A stretch of DNA of 64,000 nt from UBA5336 sp038745855 (GCA_038745855.1 JBCDLC010000003.1:1-64000), one strand, 5' to 3'; counted from the stretch's first letter, positions 8,925-17,889 are shown. Notes: generated by a model not told the origin, from the letters alone. Translations and numbers: made by a program.

Positions 8925-9542
8925 ATGCGCCTTCTCGTTGGACAGGGTAATCCCGGCGAAAAATACGCCGGGAACCGCCACAACCTTGGCTTCATGGTGC
9001 TCGACCGGGTTGCTGAAGCCCACGGCTTCGGCCCGTGGCGATCTCGCTTTTCGGGCGTCACCAGCGAAGGCAGCGTCGACACGCCGTCAGGACGGCAGAA
9101 AGTCCTCCTTTTGAAACCGCAGACCTTCTATAATGAGACCGGCCGTGCCGCCTCTGAAGCGGTCCGGTTCTTCAAGCTCTCTTCCGAAGATGTGACGGTC
9201 TTCCATGATGAGATCGACCTCGCGCCCGGCAGGCTCCGGGTCAAACGCGGCGGCGGGCATTCAGGCAATAACGGCGTCCGATCGCTAAGCGCCCATCTTG
9301 GTCCCGATTTCCAGCGGATCCGCCTCGGGGTCGGCCATCCGGGCGCCAAGGACCGGGTGATGCCCTATGTCCTGTCCGATTTCGCCAAGGCGGACGAGGC
9401 CTGGCGCGATGCGCTGATCGACGCCTGCGCCAAAGCGCTTCCTTTCCTCATTGATGGCGAAGATGAGCGCTACCAGACCGAGGTGCTCAGGCTCGCCCCC
9501 GCACCGAAGGCAGACCCCAGACAGGGCGCACCCGACCGTTAA
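8925..9542 (+). CDS. pth: Peptidyl-tRNA hydrolase
   Basis: A 205-residue enzyme that releases tRNA from prematurely dropped peptidyl-tRNAs in the cytoplasm. Conserved active-site positions are visible: N9 in GQGNPG, H19 in NRHNLGF and D95 in FHDEIDL. The KPQTFYNETG and RGGGHSGNNGVRS segments are also typical. Length matches the family, with a slightly longer C-terminus. It lies 75 bp downstream of rplY on the same strand and is probably co-transcribed with it. Confidence 0.96.
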   Translation: MRLLVGQGNPGEKYAGNRHNLGFMVLDRVAEAHGFGPWRSRFSGVTSEGSVDTPSGRQKVLLLKPQTFYNETGRAASEAVRFFKLSSEDVTVFHDEIDLAPGRLRVKRGGGHSGNNGVRSLSAHLGPDFQRIRLGVGHPGAKDRVMPYVLSDFAKADEAWRDALIDACAKALPFLIDGEDERYQTEVLRLAPAPKADPRQGAPDR

Positions 9543-9651
9543 GCGAAGCCCACACCCCATGCGGCCGGGGCCCGAATTGAAACTTATCCAACACGAGTGC
9601 CGCACTAAAATCCATTACTATCAATGCACTAAAAGATAATCAGGGTTCCCA

Positions 9652-9680
9652 ATCCCCACCCCCTGAACCCGTGGTATTCT
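9652..9680 (+). promoter_or_regulatory. Candidate leaderless promoter (ATCCCC-N17-TATTCT)
   Basis: ATCCCC (9652-9657) and TATTCT (9675-9680) are separated by exactly 17 nt. The -10 hexamer ends 6 nt before the ATG at 9687, so transcription would start at or next to the start codon. The same layout precedes the genes at 25433 and 57477. Confidence 0.45.
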
Positions 9681-9686
9681 CGGGGC

Positions 9687-10109
9687 ATGGATCTTCTCAT
9701 CCTCCTCATTCTTGCCGGGGCCTTCGTCCTCGCCATAGCTGCCGCCGGGCCTATCGCCCGTTCGGCAGCCTTTGGCGTGCGCGAAACCCCCGCAGGACAT
9801 GAAGATCAGCCATCAGGGATTTGGGTTAGCCCCGAAGGCCGGTCAGTAGATGCGGGTGACAGACGTGTCAGCGATGGACGGAAGAGCCATCCAACACATC
9901 AGGCCTCTTGGGCTGGGCCTGCGTTGGGATTGGGTTTGGGCAGCGGCCGTGGCGGGCAGCTTTTCGGTAAAATCAAACGGGTTGGCACCTCGCTAACCCT
10001 GCAAAAAGGAGACATGGGCCTGCGATCGCTTCACCTGAAGCAGTGGCAGGCGATCATGACAGGCTTGGTCGGCCAAAGCGCCGAACCAGACCACCCCGCG
10101 GCCCCCTGA
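9687..10109 (+). CDS. Hypothetical small membrane protein, possibly leaderless
   Basis: A 140-residue open frame with no recognised family. Residues 3-25 form one hydrophobic membrane segment (LLILLILAGAFVLAIAAAG), followed by a Gly/Ser/Arg-rich soluble part. The first 40 codons prefer G or C at the third position as in real genes of this window; the middle part does so less, which could mean low constraint or decay. No Shine-Dalgarno lies before the ATG, but a -10-like hexamer ends 6 nt upstream, as for two other genes here. Existence is plausible, function unknown. Confidence 0.4.
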   Translation: MDLLILLILAGAFVLAIAAAGPIARSAAFGVRETPAGHEDQPSGIWVSPEGRSVDAGDRRVSDGRKSHPTHQASWAGPALGLGLGSGRGGQLFGKIKRVGTSLTLQKGDMGLRSLHLKQWQAIMTGLVGQSAEPDHPAAP

Positions 10110-10235
10110 CCCCCTCAGACCGCGGTAAAACTTAAAAGCAGAACCGGACGCGCCATGGCGCGGGCCGGGCAAAGGTGCTGGCGCCCGGCTGGAATGTTTC
10201 TACTTACGGCGCAACCACACGCGCGCGCCAGGACC

Positions 10236-11456
10236 CTATTGGCTGGTGTCGTTCACGATCGGCCCGGCCTCAAGCGTTGCCAGATAATCGTCGGTGAACA
10301 GGCTGCGATGGGCCGTTCCCGCCGGGCACACCGCATAGCGAACAGAGTTTGCGACCGCCGGAAGACCGGAGAACCGGGGGGCCTGTAGTGACCGCCACAG
10401 AAAGGCAAACAGGAACAGCACGGCGATGAGCGCCAAGATCCACCACACCGGATTGCTGGTCGGCACGTCAGCCGCGTCATCATAGGCATAGCGGGTCGCC
10501 GCCGGCCCAATCGGCGTCGCCGGGGCAGCCGCAGCCGCTCCCGCTCCCGCCACTGCGGCAGTCCCTGCGCCAATCGCGCCGACGGCGCCGCCACTGGCTG
10601 TCTCTTCCGAGCGGGCAGCGACCGCGGGTGCGGCGGGCTGCTCAATCGGTTGCGGCACGGGCCGTGCCTCTGGTACCGGCGGCGCAAGGGGCGGCGGGAC
10701 GGGTTCGGTAGGGGTTTGGGGCGGCGGAGTCTGGGGCTGAGAGGCCTGCGGGGGTGGAGTCTGGGGCTCAGACGGGCTGGCCACCTGGGGCGACTGCGCT
10801 GCCGAAGCCGCCGCAAGGGCGGCCGCGCCACTGGTGACCGGGGGCTTCACATAGGGCTGTGGCGAAAGCGCTGCCGGCGGTGGGGGCTCAGGCGTCGGCT
10901 CAGGCACTGGAACGGGCGCAGGCGCCGCTTTTTTCACGCCAACGGGGTCTCCCTTGATCGATAGCGGATCGCCAGGATGCCGGTTGCGCCACGCGTCCTG
11001 TGCATCACGATCCTTGGTCGGGATCATGAGCCACTCACGCAGGTTGCGCCGTCCGGCCCGCCCTTCGAGTTCCTCGACGAACAGGTAGAAATCCTCCGGC
11101 GTCGTCCGCGAGGTCATGCCCTTGATCATGTATCGCTCGTCCAGGTGGAACGGATCATCGGGTACGGTATCATCGAGCCCGATCTGGAGCAGGACATCCT
11201 TCCGAGCGCGGGCGGTATGCGCCATGGCATGGACCCAGTCGCTCTCGGCATTCGCCGCATCGCACGCCGCTTCCGACCAAAGCACGACAACGGACTGGCT
11301 GTTATTGATGTCCCGCGTGTCGCGCGGTGCCGGTGTGGTGTGGCTGCGCTTGCGGTCGTAGCGCACCTTGAATTTCAGCGAGCGCAAACGCCGCACGACC
11401 AACTCCGCCAGCGCCTGGTCATCCTGAGCGGATACAAGAAAAACGTCGTATTTCAT
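10236..11456 (-). CDS. TIR-like domain protein with Pro/Ala-rich linker and C-terminal membrane anchor
   Basis: A 406-residue protein. Residues 1-135 resemble a TIR domain: YDVFLVSAQDD at 3-13 (box 1) and SQSVVVLWS at 53-61. Residues about 175-320 are a low-complexity linker of Pro, Ala, Gln and Glu. One membrane segment (NPVWWILALIAVLFLFAFLW) lies near residues 340-360, leaving about 45 residues after it. In active TIR NADases a Glu follows the conserved Trp by four residues; here the register W74-V-H-A-M78 has Met. It may therefore be a scaffold and not an enzyme. It is divergent from ychF and has no defence-system partner beside it. Confidence 0.75.
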   Translation of the reverse strand: MKYDVFLVSAQDDQALAELVVRRLRSLKFKVRYDRKRSHTTPAPRDTRDINNSQSVVVLWSEAACDAANAESDWVHAMAHTARARKDVLLQIGLDDTVPDDPFHLDERYMIKGMTSRTTPEDFYLFVEELEGRAGRRNLREWLMIPTKDRDAQDAWRNRHPGDPLSIKGDPVGVKKAAPAPVPVPEPTPEPPPPAALSPQPYVKPPVTSGAAALAAASAAQSPQVASPSEPQTPPPQASQPQTPPPQTPTEPVPPPLAPPVPEARPVPQPIEQPAAPAVAARSEETASGGAVGAIGAGTAAVAGAGAAAAAPATPIGPAATRYAYDDAADVPTSNPVWWILALIAVLFLFAFLWRSLQAPRFSGLPAVANSVRYAVCPAGTAHRSLFTDDYLATLEAGPIVNDTSQ

Positions 11457-11616
11457 GGGTCAAACCCTTGCCTTTACAATGGGAAACATACCGGCTCCCA
11501 TCGGCTTGGCCACCGAATTCGGCGTCAGGTTGACCTGCCGGGCTGTTTTTCAGCCCCTGAAACGGTTATGGCGGCCCAAACCCCGTTTCCACACCGCAAA
11601 GGCAGGACAAAACGCC

Positions 11617-12714
11617 ATGGGCTTCAAATGCGGAATCGTTGGGCTCCCGAACGTCGGAAAGTCCACCCTGTTCAACGCCCTCACCAAAACCGCTGCCGCC
11701 CAGGCCGCCAACTATCCCTTCTGCACAATCGAGCCGAATGTCGGCGAAGTCGCCGTGCCCGAACCGCGCCTGCCAAAGCTCGCAGAGATCGCAGGCTCGA
11801 AGGAGGTGATCCCGGCCCGGATGAATTTCGTCGATATCGCAGGCCTCGTTGAGGGCGCGTCGAAAGGCGAAGGGCTGGGCAACCAGTTCCTCGCCAATAT
11901 CCGCGAAACCGACGCGATCGCCTATGTTCTCCGGTGCTTTGAGGATGACGACATCACCCATGTCTCCGGCAAGGTCGATCCCATCGCCGATCTGGAAACG
12001 GTCGAGACCGAGCTCATGCTCGCCGATATGGAAAGCCTAGAAAAGCGCAAGACGGGAATGCAGAAGAAGGCCAATTCCGGAGACAAGGAGGCCAAGGCCG
12101 CCCTCGAGCTTATAGATACGGCCCTCGCCCAACTCGCCGATGGAAAGCCCGCCCGGCATGCGGATATCGATCCCGATGACGCCAAGGCCTGGCGCATGCT
12201 CCAGCTGCTCACGGCCAAACCCGTACTCTATATCGCCAACGTCGATGAAGCCTCCGCCGCTGAAGGAAACGCCCATTCCGCAAAGGTCCGCGCCCACGCT
12301 GATATCGAAAATGCTCCGTGTGTTGTGATCTCTGCCCAGATCGAAAGCGAGCTCGCCCTCCTCGATACCGATGAGCAGGCCGAATACCTCGAAAGCATCG
12401 GTCTCGAAGAACCTGGCCTCGCTCGCTTGATCCACGCCGGATACGATCTGCTCGGACTGCAGACCTATTTCACGGCAGGCCCGAAAGAGTCCCGCGCCTG
12501 GACCATCCCAAAGGGTGCCACCGCTCCCCAGGCTGCGGGGGTTATCCACGGAGACTTCGAAAAGGGCTTCATCCGCGCTGAAACCATCGCTTACGACGAT
12601 TATGTCGCCTGCGGCGGCGAAACCCCCGCCAAGGATGCCGGCAAGATGCGCGCAGAGGGGAAAGAATACGTCGTCAAGGATGGCGACGTGATGCTCTTCC
12701 GATTCAACGTGTAA
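11617..12714 (+). CDS. ychF: Redox-regulated ATPase YchF (Obg-like ATPase)
   Basis: A 365-residue Obg-family P-loop ATPase, ribosome-associated and linked to stress responses. The P-loop GLPNVGKST is at 9-17, the switch DIAGLVEGASKGEGLGNQFL follows, and the NVDE variant of the G4 motif marks the ATP-preferring YchF group. A coiled-coil region (about 130-200) and C-terminal TGS domain complete the family architecture. The start at 11617 gives the standard N-terminus MGFKCGIVG; the frame is open further upstream without conserved content. GGCAGGA lies upstream as ribosome binding site. Confidence 0.96.
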   Translation: MGFKCGIVGLPNVGKSTLFNALTKTAAAQAANYPFCTIEPNVGEVAVPEPRLPKLAEIAGSKEVIPARMNFVDIAGLVEGASKGEGLGNQFLANIRETDAIAYVLRCFEDDDITHVSGKVDPIADLETVETELMLADMESLEKRKTGMQKKANSGDKEAKAALELIDTALAQLADGKPARHADIDPDDAKAWRMLQLLTAKPVLYIANVDEASAAEGNAHSAKVRAHADIENAPCVVISAQIESELALLDTDEQAEYLESIGLEEPGLARLIHAGYDLLGLQTYFTAGPKESRAWTIPKGATAPQAAGVIHGDFEKGFIRAETIAYDDYVACGGETPAKDAGKMRAEGKEYVVKDGDVMLFRFNV

Positions 12715-12859
12715 GTGCCGCTGCATAACGCGTCATCAATGGCGCGTCGACGGTTCCCGTTTGAAGCGGTCGCGCATTCCCTTTTCTATCTCTGGGGGAA
12801 AGCGATTGAGAAACCCGGATCGCATTCCTAAGCCCCCGGAAGGCAGAGGGGCATTAACC

Positions 12860-14389
12860 ATGACGATATTCCTGGGTGACGGCGACGAAATCTTCATTGG
12901 CATGGGCGCAAATCGCGACACTGTAAACGGCGGAGCGGGGACCGATTTCATCGATCTCGGCGCTGGTAATGACACCGCTGAAGCGGAAGGCAACGAAGCC
13001 GAGTTCGACACGCTGATCGGCGGCGCTGGCAATGACCAGATCGTCAATATCAGCGCTGGCCCGCTGGTGCTCAACAATTTCAATGACGGCGTCCAGGTAT
13101 CGGGCTTCGAGCGCATTGTGCTCAACGACCAGGAATTGCTCGGCAATGACGGGGACAATGTCTTCAACTTTGCAGGCATTCGCCTCGATGGTGCGACGGC
13201 CGTCCGCACGCTCGGCGGTGATGACACTGTGACCGTCACGGAAAGACGCATCGAGACCTACGATCTTGGAGACGACGACGATACCGCCCAGGTGTTCGGT
13301 AACGCCGCTGACCGCGACATACTGATTGGCGGCGCGGGTACCGATGAGATCGTGAATATCGGCGAGAGCACATTTTCTCTCAGCGGCTTCAATGATGGCG
13401 CCCGGGTCACGGGCTTCGAACGCATCGATGGCAACGGGTACGCCCTCGAAGGAGACGACCGTAACAACGTCTTCGACTTCACAGGCGTCGCGGTCGACGA
13501 CGTGGATCGGATCTTTGCAGAAGGTGGCAACGACACTGTCATCGGCACGGAACGGCGAAACGAGGCTTACGATCTGGGAGACGGAGACGACAGCTTCTCC
13601 GGCAGCGGCAACCGAAAGGATACCGTGAACGGCGGCGACGGGGTCGATACGATCGACACCGGCGGCGGCAATGACACGATCGAGGTTGCCCGCAGCGAGG
13701 CCGAGTTCGACACGATCCACGGCGGCAGCGGCAAGGATCAGATTGTCAATGTCGGCAGCGGCAGCTTCAGGCTCGCCAACTTCAATGACGGGACGCAGGT
13801 TTCCAGCATTGAGCGCATTGCAGGAGACGGCGGCGATCTATTGGGTACAAGTGATGCGACGACGTTCGATTTTTCCGGAGTGCGCGTCGACGGCATCGAT
13901 GAGATCCGAACGCTCGGTGGTGATGACGTTGTGATCGGAACGGAGCGGCGCAATCTGAACTACGACCTCGGCAGTGGTGATGACACGTTCACCGCAACCG
14001 GTGGCAGCAAGAATACCGTCTTTGGAGACATCGGCGAAGACACCATTATCGGCGGCGCCGGAAGGGACTCCCTCAATGGCGGTGGCGACGACGATCTGCT
14101 CACCGGTAATGGCGACCAGGACACTTTCACCTTCGATGGCCCATTCTTCGGCAACGACACCATCACCGACTTCGAGAGCGGCATCGATCGTGCGAATTTC
14201 TCTGGATCGGGACTGTCATTCGCCGATTTTGATGCGAACAACGATGGCGTGCTGAATGCAGGCGACGCAAGCGGCGGCCGGGTCGATATCGTTGATGGCA
14301 GCCTGGTTCTCACAGTCGACAGCGGCAATGCCAGCGTGACCTTTGAAGATGTCACCGAACTGTCAGATCAGGATATCGCCTTCGCCTAG
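12860..14389 (+). CDS. RTX-like calcium-binding protein with three long internal repeats
   Basis: A 509-residue acidic, Gly/Asp-rich protein with no N-terminal signal peptide, as expected for type I secretion. RTX-type motifs such as GGAGNDQIVN and GGGNDTIEV recur. Three long homologous units start at residues 50, 153 and 284. The C-terminal part carries GGAGRDSLNGGGDDDLLTG, a DTITDFESGID segment like those preceding type I secretion signals, and a DxNxDGxL calcium loop at 458-465. The start at 12860 is preceded by AGAGGGG. No type I exporter genes lie in the window. A surface or extracellular structural role is inferred. Confidence 0.75.
   Translation: MTIFLGDGDEIFIGMGANRDTVNGGAGTDFIDLGAGNDTAEAEGNEAEFDTLIGGAGNDQIVNISAGPLVLNNFNDGVQVSGFERIVLNDQELLGNDGDNVFNFAGIRLDGATAVRTLGGDDTVTVTERRIETYDLGDDDDTAQVFGNAADRDILIGGAGTDEIVNIGESTFSLSGFNDGARVTGFERIDGNGYALEGDDRNNVFDFTGVAVDDVDRIFAEGGNDTVIGTERRNEAYDLGDGDDSFSGSGNRKDTVNGGDGVDTIDTGGGNDTIEVARSEAEFDTIHGGSGKDQIVNVGSGSFRLANFNDGTQVSSIERIAGDGGDLLGTSDATTFDFSGVRVDGIDEIRTLGGDDVVIGTERRNLNYDLGSGDDTFTATGGSKNTVFGDIGEDTIIGGAGRDSLNGGGDDDLLTGNGDQDTFTFDGPFFGNDTITDFESGIDRANFSGSGLSFADFDANNDGVLNAGDASGGRVDIVDGSLVLTVDSGNASVTFEDVTELSDQDIAFA
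13007..13990 (+). repeat. Three tandem long repeats inside RTX-like gene
   Basis: Units start at 13007, 13316 and 13709. Each runs through recognisable landmarks: IGGAGNDQIVN, a NFNDG-V-GFERI block, a VFNFAGIRLDG block, a LGGDDTV-ERR block and a YDLGDGDD end. Unit starts are 309 and 393 nt apart; the longer second period holds an extra NGGDGVDTIDTGGGNDTIEV insertion. All spacings are multiples of three. Confidence 0.8.
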
Positions 14390-14538
14390 GCGCTAGAAAC
14401 CGCGGAGCGAACTTCATACTCGGGATGTGAGCAACCCGGCGACAATGGTCGCACCCAATTGACCTTACGAAACCGGTTTACGTTCACGTCAACGTCGGTA
14501 TTGTCTCGTCCATACAATATTTTGGGAGAGACACCGCC

Positions 14539-15654
14539 ATGAATTTCGATTTCTCCGAAGACCAGAAGTTCCTGCGCAGCGAAGCACGGAAATTCCTTGA
14601 GGCAGAGTGCACCTCCGCCAAGGTCCGCGAGGTGCTCGATGACGCCGACATGACCCACCATTCGGAGGTGTGGGGCAAGGTCATCGAGATGGGATGGTTG
14701 GGCACGGCAATCCCCGAAGAGCATGGCGGCCTCGGCCTCGGAATGCTGGAACTGTGCGTGCTGGCCGAGGAGATGGGCCGCGTCCTCGCCCCTGTACCGT
14801 TTGCGTCCACAGCCTATGGCCTTGCCGAGGCCGTGAAACTCGCAGGGTCTGAAGCGCAGAAATCGGCTGTTTTGCCCAAGATCGTCTCCGGCGATGTCAT
14901 CGGCTGCATCGCCGCAAGCGAAGGGCCAGGCGATCCCGATCCTGCCAAGCTTTCGACGACCTTTGATGGCAACACTCTCAGTGGCACGAAACTGCCCGTC
15001 ACGGATGGCGATATCGCAACCCACGCGGTCGTCCTTGCCAAGGATGGGACAGGGGCGAGCCTTGTATTGGTTGACCTGACCCAGGAAGCGGTCACCCGCA
15101 AACCCGTCAAAACGCTGGAACCGACGCGGTCACACGCGGAGATCGCGTTCAATGGTGCCGCCGCCGAACGCCTGGGTCCGGCCGGGGAAGGCGAAGCGCT
15201 TTATACTCAGCTTCTTGACCGGATGGCTGTCCTCTTCGCTTTCGAACAGCTTGGCGGCGCCACACGGGCCCAGGAAATGGCGGTTGACTACGCCAAGGAG
15301 CGCCACGCGTTCGGCCGACCGATCGGCGGCAATCAGGCAATCAAGCACAAGCTTGCCGATATCTACGTCAAGAATGAGGTGGCCCGGTCGAACTGTTTCT
15401 ATGGGGCCTGGGCCCTTTCGACCGACGCCGCTGAATTGCCCGAGGCCGCTGCCGCTGCACGCGTCGCCGCTTCAGAAGCGTTCTGGTTTGCGTCCAAGGA
15501 AAACATCCAGACCCATGGCGGTATGGGCTTTACCTGGGAAGTGGACTGCCACCTCTACTATCGCCGCGCAAAACTCCTCGCCGTCCAAGCCGGATCGCCG
15601 AAACTCTGGAAAGAGAAACTGGTCCGCGCGCTTGAGATGAAGAATGCGGCATAG
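14539..15654 (+). CDS. Acyl-CoA dehydrogenase (first of pair)
   Basis: A 371-residue flavoprotein of the acyl-CoA dehydrogenase family (N-terminal helices, middle beta domain, C-terminal helices). The start MNFDFSEDQKFLRSEARKFL and the C-terminal QTHGGMGFTWEVDCHLYYRRA are typical. It would introduce the alpha-beta double bond of an acyl-CoA using FAD. The less conserved middle domain and the neighbouring larger homologue suggest the heteromeric arrangement known for steroid- and side-chain-degrading dehydrogenases; this is inference. GGGAGA precedes the ATG. 156 bp separate it from the next gene. Confidence 0.9.
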   Translation: MNFDFSEDQKFLRSEARKFLEAECTSAKVREVLDDADMTHHSEVWGKVIEMGWLGTAIPEEHGGLGLGMLELCVLAEEMGRVLAPVPFASTAYGLAEAVKLAGSEAQKSAVLPKIVSGDVIGCIAASEGPGDPDPAKLSTTFDGNTLSGTKLPVTDGDIATHAVVLAKDGTGASLVLVDLTQEAVTRKPVKTLEPTRSHAEIAFNGAAAERLGPAGEGEALYTQLLDRMAVLFAFEQLGGATRAQEMAVDYAKERHAFGRPIGGNQAIKHKLADIYVKNEVARSNCFYGAWALSTDAAELPEAAAAARVAASEAFWFASKENIQTHGGMGFTWEVDCHLYYRRAKLLAVQAGSPKLWKEKLVRALEMKNAA

Positions 15655-15729
15655 GCCTTTTCGAGCGCGCAGGGCAAATCGGTATGATGAAACGCATCCG
15701 GCAAGGCATCGACCCGGCATCGGGGTCTT

Positions 15730-15744
15730 TGACGATGATCGTCA
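15730..15744. promoter_or_regulatory. Small palindrome between the two dehydrogenase genes
   Basis: TGACGAT-G-ATCGTCA is a perfect 7-bp dyad with a 1-nt centre, about 65 nt upstream of the second dehydrogenase. It could be an operator for an unlinked TetR/GntR-type regulator. No regulator gene is adjacent, so this is only a candidate. Confidence 0.25.
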
Positions 15745-15810
15745 TGTCGCACTCACAATCGGCTCAATGCCGCTATCTCTGAACTAACGTTGACTGGAGG
15801 ACACGCAAAA

Positions 15811-17016
15811 ATGGATTTCAACGACACCCCCGATGAAGCCGAATTCCGCGCCGAGGCCCACGCCTTCTGCGCCAAGCACCTTGAACCAAAAGGCCAGAAG
15901 CCGCTGCGCCAGCGGGTCTCCGGCGAGGAATTCATGCAACGAGCCAAGACCTGGCAATCGGTCAAGGCGGACAACAAGTTCGCACAGATCACCTGGCCGA
16001 AGGAAATCGGTGGCCGCGGCGGCACGCCCATGCAGCAGGTGATCTGGAACCAGGAAGAGGGCAAATTCGACGCCCCCACCGGTCCGTTCACGATCGGCCT
16101 TGGCATGTGCATCCCGACGGTCATCGCGTTCGGCTCCGATGCCCACAAGGCGCGCTATGTTCAAAAGGCCATGCGTGGCGAGGAAATCTGGTGCCAGCTC
16201 TTCTCAGAACCCGCAGCGGGTTCTGACGTGGCTGGCGTGAAAACGCGGGCGGTCAAGGATGGCGACGAATGGGTCATCAACGGCCAGAAGGTCTGGACCT
16301 CGGGCGCCCACTATTCCGACTACGGAATTCTCCTTGTCCGTACAGACCCCAGTGCACCCAAGCACAAAGGCCTCACCATGTTCATCGTGGACATGAAGCA
16401 GGCCGGCGTTGAGGCCCGCCCGATCCACCAAGCCAGCGGCGGGCGCGAGTTCAACGAAGTGTACTTCACCGACGTCCGTATCCCAGACAGCGACCGGCTC
16501 GGCGACGTGGGCCAGGGCTGGAAGGTCGCTATTGTCACGCTGATGAACGAGCGGTTGGCCGTTGGCGGCTCGCCCGGGCCGGACTGGTCGGAGATCATGG
16601 ACTACGCCCGCGATGCTGGCACCCTGTCCGACACGGCATTCCGCGAGACGCTCGCTGATTGGTATGTCGCCGCCCAGGGCTACAAGCTCACGAAGTTCCG
16701 TACGCAGACGGCGCTCTCCAAGGGCGAGACACCGGGTCCGGAGAATTCCATTGGCAAGATCATTACGGCCAACCAGCTCCAGGACATCTGCAACTCGGCC
16801 ATCGAGATGCAGGGCCACTACGGCATCATGAACGATGAGGACTCGATGCCCGCCGACGCCCTGTTCCAGCAGAGCTTCATGTGGGCGCCGGGCCTCCGAA
16901 TTGCGGGTGGTACAGATGAGATCTTGAAGAACATCATCGCAGAGCGTGTACTCGGCCTGCCTGGCGACGTTCGAGTGGACAAGGATGTCCCCTTCGACAG
17001 CCTTAAACACGGCTGA
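15811..17016 (+). CDS. Acyl-CoA dehydrogenase (second of pair)
   Basis: A 401-residue acyl-CoA dehydrogenase. Clear family landmarks are the flavin-binding segment QLFSEPAAGSDVAGVKTRAV, VINGQKVWTSGAHYSDYGIL, and the C-terminal IAGGTDEILKNIIAERVLGLP. The start at 15811 has GGAGG 12 nt upstream. With the preceding paralogue it probably acts in one oxidation step, either as a heteromer or as two enzymes with different chain length. Two consecutive hairpins follow the stop codon. Confidence 0.93.
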   Translation: MDFNDTPDEAEFRAEAHAFCAKHLEPKGQKPLRQRVSGEEFMQRAKTWQSVKADNKFAQITWPKEIGGRGGTPMQQVIWNQEEGKFDAPTGPFTIGLGMCIPTVIAFGSDAHKARYVQKAMRGEEIWCQLFSEPAAGSDVAGVKTRAVKDGDEWVINGQKVWTSGAHYSDYGILLVRTDPSAPKHKGLTMFIVDMKQAGVEARPIHQASGGREFNEVYFTDVRIPDSDRLGDVGQGWKVAIVTLMNERLAVGGSPGPDWSEIMDYARDAGTLSDTAFRETLADWYVAAQGYKLTKFRTQTALSKGETPGPENSIGKIITANQLQDICNSAIEMQGHYGIMNDEDSMPADALFQQSFMWAPGLRIAGGTDEILKNIIAERVLGLPGDVRVDKDVPFDSLKHG

Positions 17017-17034
17017 GCCAGACCCTGTCTTGAT

Positions 17035-17064
17035 CCCCCGGGAGGGTTGTGACGCTCCCGGGGG
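17035..17064 (+). terminator. Hairpin after dehydrogenase genes
   Basis: CCCCCGGGAG (17035-17044) and CTCCCGGGGG (17055-17064) form a perfect 10-bp stem with a 10-nt loop just after the stop codon. It lacks a U-run and probably works with, or backs up, the next hairpin. Confidence 0.6.
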
Positions 17065-17079
17065 CTAACACAGAGAAAA

Positions 17080-17107
17080 CCCCGAGCTTCGAAGCTCGGG
17101 GTTTTTC
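17080..17107 (+). terminator. Strong rho-independent terminator
   Basis: An uninterrupted palindrome CCCCGAGCTTC/GAAGCTCGGGG (17080-17101) is followed by TTTTTCATTTTT. It ends the dehydrogenase transcript. An A-run on the other side (AGAAAAC) makes it potentially bidirectional for the convergent lipoprotein gene. Confidence 0.9.
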
Positions 17108-17141
17108 ATTTTTAGACTTTCAGCCTCAGAAGCCGTGGCGA

Positions 17142-17651
17142 TCAGCCCGGCCGTTGGATCGCGCCTGCCAGCGTCTGCAGCACCTCGTCAGCCACGTAGG
17201 CGGTGGCGTCGTCTTCACCTGGCTCCCCGCGCTCCAGTTTGATTTCGGCGATCGCTTCAAACCGCTGGCGCTCGCGGGAGGTAAAGGTCGCAAACCCGCC
17301 GCCAAAGCCGCGATTGTAGAAACCGCCGCCGAAGCCGCCTCCGACACCGCCAAAGCCCGTGCTCTGGCCTGTGAAGCGGCTCTCGCTGTCCACATCCCGG
17401 CGCACAATCCGGAACACATCATAGCCGTTCTGGTCTGTAATTTCAGCGGCGCGGAAGAGAAGATATTGTTCCACGGTCGCCCGTTCGGTGCTGGTGTTGC
17501 CCGAGAAGGTGAGTTGCCAGCGGTCGTTTTCGATCTGTTGATCGGTGTAGCCCAGCCCGGCATTGTTTGCCGGTTGATAGGGCGTCGAGGTGGCGCATGC
17601 CGCGAGGACGGCGGCACTGGCGAGGAGGGCGGAAAGGGGGCGAAGTTTCAT
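17142..17651 (-). CDS. CC0125/CC1285-family lipoprotein
   Basis: A 169-residue predicted lipoprotein. The signal peptide ends in the lipobox VLAAC with C19. The mature start TSTPYQPANNAGLGYTDQQIE and the segment TFSGNTSTERATVEQYLLFRAAEIT match a family named after Caulobacter CC0125/CC1285, whose function is unknown. A Gly/Phe-rich stretch (GGVGGGFGGGFYNRGFGGGF) is seen in the middle. An alternative start six codons upstream exists; 17651 gives a conventional signal peptide. It converges on the acyl-CoA dehydrogenase gene across shared terminators. Confidence 0.8.
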   Translation of the reverse strand: MKLRPLSALLASAAVLAACATSTPYQPANNAGLGYTDQQIENDRWQLTFSGNTSTERATVEQYLLFRAAEITDQNGYDVFRIVRRDVDSESRFTGQSTGFGGVGGGFGGGFYNRGFGGGFATFTSRERQRFEAIAEIKLERGEPGEDDATAYVADEVLQTLAGAIQRPG

Positions 17652-17889
17652 CACGGCTCTCTCTATCATGGGACGCTCCAGTCCATAGACTGTTGCACAT
17701 CAGTTAAATTAACCAAGATGAACCCAACATAAATCCGCCGCCATCTTCCATTCAACTCGGCGTGAACCTGTACGATTTTCTCGGGTTGCCCACCTGTCCC
17801 AGCCAGTATTTCCAGCTCGCGCCCCATCGGCTACGCAGGGGGAAAGGGGCAAAGGGGGGACAAAAACCGCCATAGCCGATGAGAGCAGA

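Noticed and set aside
12853..12860. CtrA-like half site TTAACC next to the RTX-like gene start
   Set aside because: Only one half site is present, overlapping the translation start; no second TTAA at the required spacing.
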